From Dimorphilus gyrociliatus (lineage: Eukaryota; Annelida; Polychaeta; Dinophilidae), in assembly GCA_904063045.1 (NCBI GenBank), contig CAJFCJ010000007.1, positions 1 through 64,000 of the forward strand: DNA of 64,000 nt. Reading direction: 5' to 3'. Below are positions 36,828-48,137 of this stretch, in pieces; within the stretch, counting starts at the first letter, position 1, and every line of letters starts with the position of its first letter. The translations under genes were made by a program, and so were the position numbers. The notes beneath the pieces were generated by a model, which did not search any database, was not told the origin of the DNA, and was given only the letters and a program-made list of their open reading frames with translations.

Positions 36828-38439
36828 GAAAGTGGTTTGTTGAGAAAAAAAATACAGCAATATCCTTAAGAGCTTCTGACGAATAGGTAATAAGCGAAGA
36901 AAAAAAGAGCTAATAAGTAAGTAAAAGTATATAATATATCAAGTATAGATCAAGGTTGAATGAGAAATGGAAGTAAGGAGAGATAGAGATCGAAAGGAGG
37001 AGGAGTAGAGATTGCGAGGGAGTGAGTGACAGAGTTTGTGAGTGAGAATGAGACGGAGAGAGTGTAGTGAGAGAGAGACGGACATACGGACAAAATAGAG
37101 AAAGCGAAGAAAGAGGGGGGTGGAGAGCAAAGAGGAAGAGGGTTGCAAGGAAAGGGAAAGCTAGTTAGAAATCGATTATCTAAAAACAATAAAATTATAG
37201 GAGAATCTTGTCAAACAACTATTTAAGCGTGATCATCGACTCAACTTTGTTTGCCTACTCGTATCGTTTCACTTCTTAAATATTGATTAGATCTGTATAA
37301 TTTCTTTTACGTAAAACTGCGAAAACTACATTAGCACTACAGCAAATACGACTAAAAGATACGAAAATACGTACAAAACTGAATGAAAAATTCACGGTTT
37401 GTCGCCGTGAGGGAATTTATTAATTTAATAACGCTTTGTTCTCAAGCTGCTGTTCATCACACTTTAAATGACGAATCTATAAAGATTTCATAAACTAATG
37501 AATAGACGACATTATACGTAAAAATAGTATTCTTATTACTTATCATACTTTTGAATACTAAATGATATTCTTGATTAATTTGAAATGAATTTTATGAATT
37601 TAAAGGGGCTAGAATATTTGTAGTAGGATAAGAAAAAAAAGGGTTACAATACTAATAATAGAAAAATGACCTAAAAGATTGCATCGTTTACCGTACGAAG
37701 CCCTTTTCTTTTTTATTTATACAGTTTTCCGATTCCTTAAGTTATATTAATGCATGCTTTTTCCGTTTTTCCCAAATGCTTAAAATAGAAACTTAATATA
37801 TATAAACTTGTCTATATACTGTTTGCTCATCGCTCTATGGCCTTATACTGTATATAATTCTTCTTTATAGTGTTCAATAGCCATTACGTAAAATATATAT
37901 ATACTATTTTTAAGTTATTCAATTATTTAAAAGCTATTAAAGAAAAGTACTTCTGTAAATTTTTGGTGTTCTTTTTTTAATAACATTTAACATTAATTGA
38001 CTTCTTTCACAGATTTCAATAAATATATGTCAAACATCAATAGCCATTTATCGATTTACTCTTTTTTTTCTAATCGATTATTAAATGATTATTCATTTTA
38101 AAATCGATATATTACTATTATTAACTTTTCTAAACTTAACTACCAAAATTTAATTATATAATAAAATTGTATTATTAAAAATTTCCTTAAGTACAATCTA
38201 TCTAAGGAGGAGGAGGAGCTGCAAAGGGAAAAAACGGAGAAACATTTCATACTTTATTTACAAGGGAAAAAGATATTAACACTTTGTATTTAAGCATTAA
38301 ATAAAAGATACTATAATCTAACAAAGAAGAATATAATAACTTGACCAAAACTATTGAAGACAACCTTCGCTTTTTCCTTCATAAATTTCATATAAACCAA
38401 GTAAAAACAGTTTTACTATAGTTGATAAAATAATTTCAG
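36828..38439. other. Intergenic region with a purine-rich tract
   Basis: Contains a strongly strand-biased purine-rich tract at about 36955-37165 (GA and GGA runs on the plus strand). The rest is AT-rich with ATACTGTAT near 37843-37855. No gene seen. Confidence 0.55.
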
Positions 38440-39357
38440 TTATTTCATTTGACTAACAACTGTACTATTATCGAAAGTTGACACTTTTGTTGTTTTCCTA
38501 ATAGTTTTCAAATAGTAATATTTAATATTTTTACGGAATTTATCTTGAAATATCAAATAAATAAAACAGTTTGATGCATTGTTAAAATAGACGATATACT
38601 GTAAAGTTAGAGGTATAGATACTTTCAATAATCTTAATAAACTTGGTAGATAGCATATAACGAATACCAGTGTAACGCCGAAAAGCATTATAGCCGATTT
38701 ATATTGAACTTTTGAATAAGATATCTCACGAGCTATCTGCTTTGTTCTAGAATCTTGTACTTTTTTTAAAACAACTCTAAATACGCTTACGTACACTAGA
38801 AATACACCAATTATTACTAGAAAGAATAAACTGGCCAATAGTATTCTAGAACTCGAAGAATTATTACCAGTAGATGATATACATTTCCTATATAGAAGTG
38901 TTCCATTTAAAGAAATTGGTATTGTTTTATAATATCTTAGCGATTGTGCTCCTAAAGCCAAACTCAGTAGAATATAAACACAAATTGTTATATATATATG
39001 TTTATTCTTTACTAAATGAGGTTTATGAACTGCAAACCATCGTTCAACAGCGATCGAAAGGGCACATATTGTTGAAAGCATAACTAACATGTACAATGTA
39101 AATCCAGCTATTTTACAAAAGATATTACTGTCAATAAAATTTGATTCTTTAATGATTGCTGTAGGTATAGCTATTATACAAGTTGTTAGATCCATTATAG
39201 CCAAAACTTTTACCAACATATTCGAAAGAGTAGCTGTTTTATTCTTGAATGGATAGAATAATAGTATACATATATTTGATGGTATTCCAATAATAAGAAA
39301 TAATATCATACAAATGTTAAATGTTATGAAATCGATTGAAAAGTAAGTAGGGTTCAT
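38440..39357 (-). CDS. Class A (rhodopsin-like) GPCR, intronless paralogue 1
   Basis: A 305-residue single-exon receptor with seven hydrophobic segments. TM1 has GIPSN (N28), TM2 has LAIMD (D56), TM3 starts with C81 and ends ERW (105-107), and C159 in loop 2 can pair with C81. TM6 has FVICYLP (232-238) in place of FxxCWxP. TM7 has NNASNCFIY (259-267) in place of NPxxY. N-glycosylation sites are in loop 2 (NGT, NNSS). The short N-terminus suggests a small ligand or peptide. The ligand is unknown. It is the leftmost member of a minus-strand cluster. Confidence 0.85.
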   Translation of the reverse strand: MNPTYFSIDFITFNICMILFLIIGIPSNICILLFYPFKNKTATLSNMLVKVLAIMDLTTCIIAIPTAIIKESNFIDSNIFCKIAGFTLYMLVMLSTICALSIAVERWFAVHKPHLVKNKHIYITICVYILLSLALGAQSLRYYKTIPISLNGTLLYRKCISSTGNNSSSSRILLASLFFLVIIGVFLVYVSVFRVVLKKVQDSRTKQIAREISYSKVQYKSAIMLFGVTLVFVICYLPSLLRLLKVSIPLTLQYIVYFNNASNCFIYLIFQDKFRKNIKYYYLKTIRKTTKVSTFDNSTVVSQMK

Positions 39358-41283
39358 TTCTTTCCTTCAACTACCTAGTTTTGTAATAATTGTAAAATAA
39401 CTAAATCCAGCGGATAGATGCCAAGAATTGTCACGTGATGATGTCTTTCGCGCGACAAAACTTTTTATAAAATGAAGAGAAAGAGAAAATGTAATGAAAT
39501 ATATTAAGAAATCTAAAACATAAGGGAAGGAAAGAGTATACATACAACCTAATCCATAAAGATTATTGATTTTTATTGTATTAGTATTATCATATTTATA
39601 TTAATATATAGATATATATGTATAAATACATACTCTATATATTTAAAGAAACTCAATGTTATTCATAAATCTATGTTTTTTTTTTAAATTGCCACTTTCT
39701 TTATCATATGTTTTTACAACTATAGAGAAAGTTTCAGTAGTTTTTCTTTTTTTTTTGCCTCCCCAACTTATTAAAAAACTTATTAAATCCATTAAACAAA
39801 ACAATCCTTTTTCCCAGTTCATTGAACTGTATAAACATTTACAAATAATTAATTCATTTATTTTAGTTATTGAAACAAAGGCGTGAGAATTTAATTAAAA
39901 GTAACAAAAAAAAAGGTATTTTGTAAAAAATAGTAAATTAGATATTTCCTATTATTAGAAATATATATACTTTTTACATTATATCTATGTTTTTAATTCT
40001 AGAATTGGAAAGAAAAAACAAATATATTAACTATAATTAGGTTAATGGAAAATTTCTAGTTCAATATATTCTTTAAAAAATATGAAAAAGATGAACTATT
40101 TGTAAATATTATCTTAGAAGTTGTAGAATTTTTGAAATGTATTTCTTAGGTAGATGAATTTGAAATAGATCTTGGAAGTATTCTCTAAAGTTATTATGGT
40201 TTCTATAGTGCATTATTCTCAAGATCATATATACAGTATATATATATATATATTTTTATGTAACACGGCGTCTAAAAAGTATAAAATTTGTAAAAAGACA
40301 AAATAAATGCCTAAGAAGCGAACAGTTTTGAAAACAATGTCTAGGAAAAGATTTGTGTTGAATTGAATAGTGCAGAAAACAAGTCTACACATTAAAATAT
40401 GTATATATAATGTATACATTATTTAATAATGCTTTTTAAACTATATTTAATACTTTCATTATCTTTTATAGCAAATTGACTTACTATATATTGTTCATGC
40501 TTTATATATTGCACATGTATACTGTATATAATTCATACAGTATATATATATATATCTATATATAAATTTATATGTATATATATATGGATGTGTGTGTGTT
40601 TCAAGCATTTTCAATAGATTTGTAACGCGTTGTATACGAATGATGAAAAAATATATGGCTTTTATAATCTCTTTATCATTTTACATATAAGAGAACGTTA
40701 TTATGTAAATGGGAAAACATCATTTATCATATCTTATATAATGTTTTCATGACGACACCTTAACGGTTTAGTATTATAATGTATACACTTTACAGACAAC
40801 AAGATTATCTTTTTATTGAGAACAATAACTATACTATACGTTATGTTAAATGCATACAAGTACAAAAATAATTCAACTGATTTGAAAGCTAATTAAGAAT
40901 TTAATTTTATTAATAGCAACTATTAAAAATTGTAAACATCTTTCCATTAATTAGAATAACATAAGAATAGATGTTCTAATATGATTAAATCTATATTTTG
41001 GCTGAAATTACGTATTATATAAATATAGAGATCCAACTATCTATCTATCTATCTCTCTCCGTAAAAAATATAACTTAAAAAGCAACTAAAACCGTTTTTT
41101 TTTATATACCAGGTCAATAAAAATGATAGCTGATGTTTCAGATCAAAAATAGTATAGTATAATTTCTTTCATTTTTTTTTCTGATAAATAGATCAACTTT
41201 TTTGTTTTTGTTCCAGTTTTCGAACAAATTCTGTTTTTTGAATATGAACTGTATATATAAATGAAGATGATGATAAATACAGT
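39358..41283. other. Intergenic region between GPCR genes
   Basis: AT-rich, with TA repeats and ATAC(A/T)GTAT motifs at about 40229-40241 and 40518-40545, and a (CTAT)n run near 41037-41055. No gene or pseudogene recognised. Confidence 0.5.
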
Positions 41284-42195
41284 TTATGGATTATTGGATG
41301 CTGAAAATACTCTATTATCATTTGATATCCTTGAAAATTTACATATACGAAAGTTTTTAACGATGTTTAAAACAGCTTTTCTAAATGAATCTTGAAATAT
41401 CAAATATACAAAACAGTTTGTTGAATTATTGATAAAAGTTGAATATTTAAGGATTAAAGGTATTTTTTTACCAAGAAGAGCGGGCCAAAGAGGTATCCAA
41501 CATAAAAGAAATATAATTGTCACACCAAAGAGCATAGCTGCCGATTTATATTGAATTTTAGCTTCATAAATAGTATTTTTATCATTGTTACTCCTGTTTG
41601 CTAATTTTAATCTATTTAAAATAACTTTAAATACTGTAGCATAACTAAAAATTGTAGCTACTATCCAAACGCAAAATCCACAGAGAAGTATGATAGTTAT
41701 AAGATATTGAAATTTTGAGCCTTTACTTAAACACTTATAACTAACAGCTGATAGATTTTCTTCTCTTGTTTCGTAGATTTTATAAGAAATTTGAAAGATA
41801 AAACCAACGATAATAGATTGAAAAAAGTTGGTGATATTTAATATAAGAACATGTTTCTTTTTTAAAATATGAGGCTTATGAACAGCAAACCATCTTTCCA
41901 GTGAAATTGAAATGGATGTTAGAAAAGAGTATGTTAAACTCATGTAAGCAACAGCAATTGTTAACTTACAAAAGATATTACTACGCAATAATCCAGTTTC
42001 CATTATACCTATTATTGGTATCACAAATAAACAATTAAATAGATCAATTATAGCCAAAACTTTAACAAAATAATTTGATAGAGTTGTAGCTTTAGTTTGA
42101 AATGGAAAAAGAAAGAGAATAATTAAATTTGAAGGAATACCAATAATGAAATAGAGTGTTAAAGCGGAGACTAATAGAATACAATCAACATCCAT
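41284..42195 (-). CDS. Class A GPCR, intronless paralogue 2
   Basis: A 303-residue single-exon receptor. TM1 has IGIPSN, TM2 has LAIID, TM3 ends LERWFAVHKPH and TM6 has FLLCWIP, the canonical CWxP. TM7 has NNSTNCFVYLIFQ. The intracellular approach to TM6 reads KIQYKSAAMLFGVT, shared with the other members. There is a Cys before TM3 and one in loop 2. The sequence around the ERW motif is nearly the same as paralogue 1, so the cluster arose by tandem duplication. The ligand is unknown. Confidence 0.85.
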   Translation of the reverse strand: MDVDCILLVSALTLYFIIGIPSNLIILFLFPFQTKATTLSNYFVKVLAIIDLFNCLFVIPIIGIMETGLLRSNIFCKLTIAVAYMSLTYSFLTSISISLERWFAVHKPHILKKKHVLILNITNFFQSIIVGFIFQISYKIYETREENLSAVSYKCLSKGSKFQYLITIILLCGFCVWIVATIFSYATVFKVILNRLKLANRSNNDKNTIYEAKIQYKSAAMLFGVTIIFLLCWIPLWPALLGKKIPLILKYSTFINNSTNCFVYLIFQDSFRKAVLNIVKNFRICKFSRISNDNRVFSASNNP

Positions 42196-42653
42196 TTATG
42201 AAGAACAAGTTCTAAGTTTAAATTTAGGCAAAGAACTGAACAAATTTACACACTTTATCATTTGTATTAATATCTTATGTATTTAATATTATTTAATAAG
42301 CTTAACATCCTTTTATTAATAAAGACCAAACATATTTTACACAGATAAGTTATAATACGTTCTATGATTATAGATTAGCTTATATAGTTCTACCCGTTGC
42401 TATAGTTATATATTTTCTTTGGGTAATTATATTTTTCCTACCGATTTTAATGTCCTGAAAATAGTTTATAGCATCTTTTTAGCATCTAAATCTAATTTTT
42501 TATCTCGTTTTTCTTGTATTTTATAACAAAAAACAAGTGCTTCTAGATGTGTGCATAATATAGTTGTGTAAATACACTTTTATCACTTTTATATCCCTTG
42601 AACATAACGCTAAAAGAGTGTTCATTTTATATAATAATTTTAAGATAACATTC
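42196..42653. other. Intergenic region between GPCR genes
   Basis: AT-rich spacer of 458 bases containing the 3' flank of one receptor and the 5' flank of the next. Nothing else recognised. Confidence 0.5.
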
Positions 42654-43571
42654 TCAAGTAATAACCTGCGTTGTCATAGATTTTGACGCTTCAGTTACTT
42701 TAGTTCGAGGCTGTATGCCAAAAACTTTTTGTAACACATGATAACGAAAATTTTCTTGAAATATCATATAAATAAAGCAATTCGTTGCATTATTGAAGAA
42801 TATACCATATTTTATAACTAGAGTCGTTCTTATTTCATAAATTTCCAGAAGAGATGGAATCCAACAGACAAAAAATACTATTGTAACTCCAAAGAGCATT
42901 GATGAAGATCTAAATTGAATTTTAGTATAATTGATATCTTTCTTCTGTACTTTAGATTTATCTTTGTTGAGTTTTCTTAATACAATTCTAAATATACTTA
43001 TATAAAATAAAACTATACCAAGTATTAATAAAATGAACAAGGAAACCAAGAGAGACTTTGATAAAATTGACCTACTTGCTGTTTTAGAAACACATTGAAT
43101 ATAGTTTATTGTATCATTGTTGTAAACTGGTATAAGATTGTAGCTATTTAATGGTTGAATAATTATGCACGAAGATATGAATAAGATGCAGGCAATTAAA
43201 ATATAAACATGTTTAACTTTTAAGATATGTGGTTTGTTTACTGCAAACCACCTCTCACCAGCAATAGCGCCTGATAACAATATTGAATTAGTTGTTAAAC
43301 AGTATATTATTGATCCAGCCAATTTGCAAAATATGACATTTTGAAAAACACTCATTTCATTGATAATTGTTATTGGAATAACTATTGAACAAGTAATTAA
43401 ATCAATGATAGCCATTATTTTAACGAAAATAGTAGACATATTGCGTACTTTTCCATTTATTGGATAAAGAGCAAGTATCAGTATATTTGAAGGTATACCT
43501 ATTAATATAAAGATTATCATAACGATGAGAAAAGGAACCCATTCTCCAGAAGGAACGTTGTATATTATCAT
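42654..43571 (-). CDS. Class A GPCR, intronless paralogue 3
   Basis: A 305-residue single-exon receptor with GIPSN in TM1, LVKIMAIID-like sequence in TM2 (MAIIDLITC), GERWFAVNKPH at the TM3 end, FFVCWIP in TM6 and NNATNCFIYMIFQ in TM7. The segment before TM6 is KIQFRSSSMLFGVT. A Cys pair for the TM3-loop 2 disulfide is present, and an NDT glycosylation site sits in loop 2. Complete, with no sign of decay. Confidence 0.85.
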   Translation of the reverse strand: MIIYNVPSGEWVPFLIVMIIFILIGIPSNILILALYPINGKVRNMSTIFVKIMAIIDLITCSIVIPITIINEMSVFQNVIFCKLAGSIIYCLTTNSILLSGAIAGERWFAVNKPHILKVKHVYILIACILFISSCIIIQPLNSYNLIPVYNNDTINYIQCVSKTASRSILSKSLLVSLFILLILGIVLFYISIFRIVLRKLNKDKSKVQKKDINYTKIQFRSSSMLFGVTIVFFVCWIPSLLEIYEIRTTLVIKYGIFFNNATNCFIYMIFQENFRYHVLQKVFGIQPRTKVTEASKSMTTQVIT

Positions 43572-44900
43572 AATTTCAAGTCACTTGTCAAGAATTTATT
43601 TGAAAATAACAAATATTTTGACAAATATTCATCATATATAGAAATATAATACAAAAGGAGTATAATTAACCTTAATGAACAGATAATTGAATTTTTACAA
43701 TCACTGTCAAAAGGCAGAGGTAATAAATAGAATCTTGTAATATATCAATATTAATTAATTAAAGTTGCTAAGATATATCTATTAAAGGGCACCAAGAGTA
43801 AACAGAAAAACACTGAATAAATATGTTTTTGTTATTATTAAACTTTTATAAACCCAATCTGATTTAATACAATTAAAAGTTACACTGTATTTTTAATATT
43901 TCTTATAATGTAGCAGTTTGTTTGGGTATTTGTATAATGGTAAATAGTAAAATTAAAAGGTAGGTTGGTCTTTAATAGTTCTTAAACGTTCGGTAAATGT
44001 AGGCTTAGAACGTAACGGTGAGAATACGACTTTATTTAAACATGGCTGTATATTTGGACAATAAAGAAAAATACTTGTTTATTCAAATAATCTACAATCG
44101 CGTCGTAATAACAAACTAATAGGTATTAAAATCTATTAAAAGAAAGGAAAGAAAATGTAGACGTTCTCTTTAATCTATTTGAGTCCCTCTTTAACCAAAT
44201 TCTTTATATTTAGTCTATTAGTCTATTTTTAGCATTCAGAATGTTTTTTTATTATTGTTACTATTTTTAGATATCTTCAAGAGAGTAATTCTAGCTTATC
44301 TGTTATTGATAGATTTCTATTTTGCGTCTATTTTTATTCCTATATATTCTATGTATTAAGGATATTGTCAAAGTTAGAAGCTGTCGGCACAAAAAGATAT
44401 TTCAACAAACACAGTATTAGTACTCAGATAATAAATGCGAATGCTATAATCTAACAAAGATGGCATCAGTGTTAGGCGTTTTTCTTAGTTAGCTTTTATA
44501 TAATCTCCCGTCATTGTACTAATATTCTACGGCCTTAATGGAAGCTTAGCCAATTAATATATACTATTCAAATGATCCTATTATCATTTTGAAATTTTTA
44601 TCTTATAAAAAGACTAAAACTTTACGCTCCAGGAGACTATAAACTACAAATAGTAAATTCTTCAAATCGACAACTTCCTATTGTTTTGAGCAGTAAAAAT
44701 GTAACATTATCACACTGTAGATGATTCCTCTGTTGTTATTCAATCTATAGAGTTAGTTAAGTACTTTGAAATAATTCTCGTATTAATTATGATAATTAAT
44801 AAGATTTTAATGCCAAATAATAATATCATTTCATCATTTTTCATGTATTTTTGCCGATTGTATAAATGTTTAGTCAATTACAATATATTTCTTTAAATGT
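43572..44900. other. Intergenic region between GPCR genes
   Basis: About 1.3 kb of AT-rich DNA. I see no open frame with receptor similarity and no RNA gene. Confidence 0.5.
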
Positions 44901-45881
44901 TCACAATCTCACACTAACGGTAGCTATAGATGGATCTTTAGTATTTGTAAAAGGTTCAACTGTATTTCTGATTCTCAATTGAAAAATTCTTGACAAATTC
45001 AAAATTATTCTTCTTCTAAACTTTTTTTGAAATATCATATAAATGAAACAATTTGTTGAATTATTTAAAAAAGTGATATATTTTAAAGGTAATGGTAGTT
45101 TAATTTCGTAGAGCGCAAAAAATACTGGTATCCAAGTAATCATAAATATTATTGTTACACCGAAAAGCATTGACGCTGACTTGAATTGAACTTTAGCGTC
45201 AGAGATTTTCCTTAGAGATTGGTCAACTGAAGGTGCCTTCATTCTTTTTAAAACAAATTGAAATACGCTAATATATAACATCATTACTATACTCATCATC
45301 AGTATAAATCCTGCGGTCAACAAGTAAGTTGTTACTTTTCTCATATGTGTCTGCGGAGATCTGCAGAAATAAACAAATGTCATTTCATCGTCTGTTTCTT
45401 TTATAATTCTATAATTCACTGCAGACAAAAAGCCAGATAAAAGACATTGAATAACGTTTGCTGAATTCAAGATTATTACATGTTTTCTTTTAAGTACATG
45501 AGGTTTATGAACAGCAAACCACCTTTCTACAGCTATAGATATTGAAGTCAGAAAAGAAAATGTTAAAGTACAAAAAGTTATTCCAAAGGTCAATTGACAA
45601 AAGATAGTACTATTCAGAGAGAATGTTTCAACAACAGCTATACATGGAACCACCACAAGGCATGTAAACATATCAGTAAATGATAAAACCTTAATAAAGT
45701 AATTGGATAAAGTTGTTGTTTTACCACGGAAAGGATATAGTAATATTATTATTAAGTTTGAAAACGCTCCTAATAACAAATAACAGCATGAGATAGTAAG
45801 GAAAAAGATGTGATTCTTCAACGCCATAACACAGTAAAATCGCAGATGTCTGCAGTCGTAATACTGAAGATTCACTGACAT
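44901..45881 (-). CDS. Class A GPCR, intronless paralogue 4
   Basis: A 326-residue single-exon receptor. Two starts are possible; the second Met (MALKNH, residue 19) sits directly before TM1 and matches the short N-termini of its neighbours, so the true start may be near 45827. TM1 ends in AFSN, TM2 is LSFTD, TM3 ends VERWFAVHKPH, TM6 is FMITWIP with Thr where Cys is usual, and TM7 is NNSTNCFIYMIFQ. KVQFKSASMLFGVT precedes TM6. The ligand is unknown. Confidence 0.83.
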   Translation of the reverse strand: MSVNLQYYDCRHLRFYCVMALKNHIFFLTISCCYLLLGAFSNLIIILLYPFRGKTTTLSNYFIKVLSFTDMFTCLVVVPCIAVVETFSLNSTIFCQLTFGITFCTLTFSFLTSISIAVERWFAVHKPHVLKRKHVIILNSANVIQCLLSGFLSAVNYRIIKETDDEMTFVYFCRSPQTHMRKVTTYLLTAGFILMMSIVMMLYISVFQFVLKRMKAPSVDQSLRKISDAKVQFKSASMLFGVTIIFMITWIPVFFALYEIKLPLPLKYITFLNNSTNCFIYMIFQKKFRRRIILNLSRIFQLRIRNTVEPFTNTKDPSIATVSVRL

Positions 45882-46593
45882 AAATAATTCATTTTAGGTT
45901 TCATCACTTGGAAAGTACTTTTTGCATTAGTCTTAATTAAAAGTTCATTAAGCATCAAAGGTAATGGGCTTTTCTCTCCATTTTCACAAAAAAATTGAAT
46001 TTATACTATAGTATATTATACAATATCTAGATTATTAGTTGGCTCTTAGTTCACTATCCTGATTATTATTTTTAATACTATAATAATCATTTGTAATATT
46101 AATGAAAGCATGGGGAACTAATTAATTTTATAATAAAAGCCATCTTTCACCTACAAGAATATGAATATGAATTATTTTTAGGGAACGTTATAAAAGACTT
46201 AATAAGCATTATTCTTGCAGTTCATCTTCTTGTTTGAATAGCTATATGATAGACGTAAAAAAAATAACAAATTTCGAAAGTTCATAGAGTACATAGGCTA
46301 TATGTTCCGACGACAATCATCTAATTGTCCTAATTAAGGTAAGGTTCCTTTTAAACGATTCTTATTAATATTTATGTCCTGACTGACCAATATAATTCTA
46401 GTTTAAGTAGCTTTAATAAGTTATAAATTAAGGAGAACTATAAAAATGAATTAACTATGTATTACTTTCCGGTACATATCTATTTATCAGACATACATAT
46501 TTAATGTGTCAACATTCAACAGGCGATATACTGGTGTTTTTCACTTAGAATATATAAATACTTGTATATACTATAGGATAGTTTACTAGTTTT
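45882..46593. other. Intergenic region upstream of GPCR paralogue 4
   Basis: About 0.7 kb of AT-rich sequence, no gene recognised. Confidence 0.45.
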
Positions 46594-46599
46594 CTATAT

Positions 46600-46830
46600 T
46601 TTCTTCAACTGATTTATTTGTAATCTTATTATGATAAAAAAAGTCAGCAAGAGTTGTAGTCTTGCTCCTAAAAGGATAAAAAAGGAGTATATCAAGATGG
46701 AAGGTACCCCTACCAAACTGAATATGCTAATATTAACAATAAAAAGAATATTTGAAATACTGTCGGATAGAGTTCTCTTCATTTGTAAAATTGAACAATA
46801 TTTGTTGAAATATGCCATGTTTATTCTTGA
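46600..46830 (-). pseudogene. GPCR remnant (TM1 to start of TM2), frameshifted
   Basis: One minus-strand frame reads VGVPSILI, matching the TM1 signature of the cluster. An overlapping frame one step away then reads LLFYPFRSKTTTLADFF, which matches the loop 1 / TM2 start of the intact paralogues (FYPFKSKMTTLANFF). The match jumps frame within TM1 and nothing like TM3-TM7 follows downstream. This is a decayed copy of the same family. Confidence 0.65.
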
Positions 46831-46919
46831 AATTTTCCGAAATGTAGCTGCAGATATAGGATGAAGACGTTCTCTTGAAGTCCATTTATCTAACAAAGGG
46901 AAGAAACTATTGGTCATGA

Positions 46920-47814
46920 ATACTCTCGTGGAAATATATTTTACTGTTTGTTCTTATAAATCAATAGCTGCTTGATTAACAAGAAGAGAGCATTATTTTA
47001 ATATTTCCGTTTGAAAATAAGTATTAATTAGCCATTTCTACACGGTTTTTCGATAGTTTTAATTAGAAATTTAGAAGAAACAAATGTACACAAATGGCAA
47101 GAAACCATTCCGAGTCTACTAACTATGCATATTTGTTTGTTTATTGATTATTGTTTATTGAATCTTGACTATAAATTTATAGCTATGTATATAAATTTCA
47201 TATTTATAGCTATAAATGCTAAATAAACGATATAAACTTTATCGTTATGTTCAAACTAGTCCTGACAAAACTTATTACGTCACTATGGTTTATATTTAAT
47301 AATAAAGAAATGCAATCAAGATTGTTAATCTAGGGTTTCTCTGAATAAAACTACAGTAGATGTCGCTTTAAAGATTATCTCAAAATAAATATGTACAAAT
47401 TAATGCAATTCCTGTCATGTTCTTTAAGAGACCAAATAACTGACTTTAAACCTTATTGCAGAAGAGGAATTCTTAGAATGTTAGGAAATTATGGTGAGTT
47501 TTAAGAATATACAACACTTTAAACGATATATATTTGACTTGTTTCAAGGATATTATAGGTCTCCTAAACAATAGTATTAAATCAAAAACAAAATTATGTA
47601 ATTTAAGACAAAGTGTTGAATTACTATTAAAAATATAATAGATTAACTGTATATTTTTGGCTTCTTGTCCAAAGACGGCCATCAAAAGAAAGAGAGTAGA
47701 ATTGCATACATTTACATTATGTGCATACGTATATAATGTATTTTATATGTAATTTTCTGTGCTTGTTGACAAAAACAATATCAGTGAAATAGTATAGCAT
47801 TAATAAGTCATGAC

Positions 47815-47857
<43 letters not shown>

Positions 47858-48137
47858 TGTATATATAATGTATATATTTTATACACGACTGCCTATATTA
47901 AATAGTAATCTTTACATTTAATAGAAAAGAATTTTCATAAGATTTCTATGTCAAATAGAAATGTAATCCAACATTTTAATATTTTCCATTTGAAAAAAAT
48001 ATAATATTTTCTTTTGGATTGAAAGATAAGTCAATACGAAGATATTTTTATAATTAATTTTATAAATATCTCATATACTATTTCAAAGTAGATGGCGTTT
48101 ATCTGTAAAAGTAACGGTTGTTTATTAGCGAACGCCT
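46920..48137. other. Intergenic region with a long TA repeat
   Basis: Contains a TA repeat with ATACTGTAT at about 47818-47868. A minus-strand stretch near 47560-47680 (YIFNSNST) weakly recalls the TM7 segment of the GPCR family but is too decayed to call. Confidence 0.4.

Noticed and set aside
47473-47685. A 70-codon minus-strand frame as a small gene
   Set aside because: No start context, no domain and AT-driven composition; at best a faint GPCR remnant.
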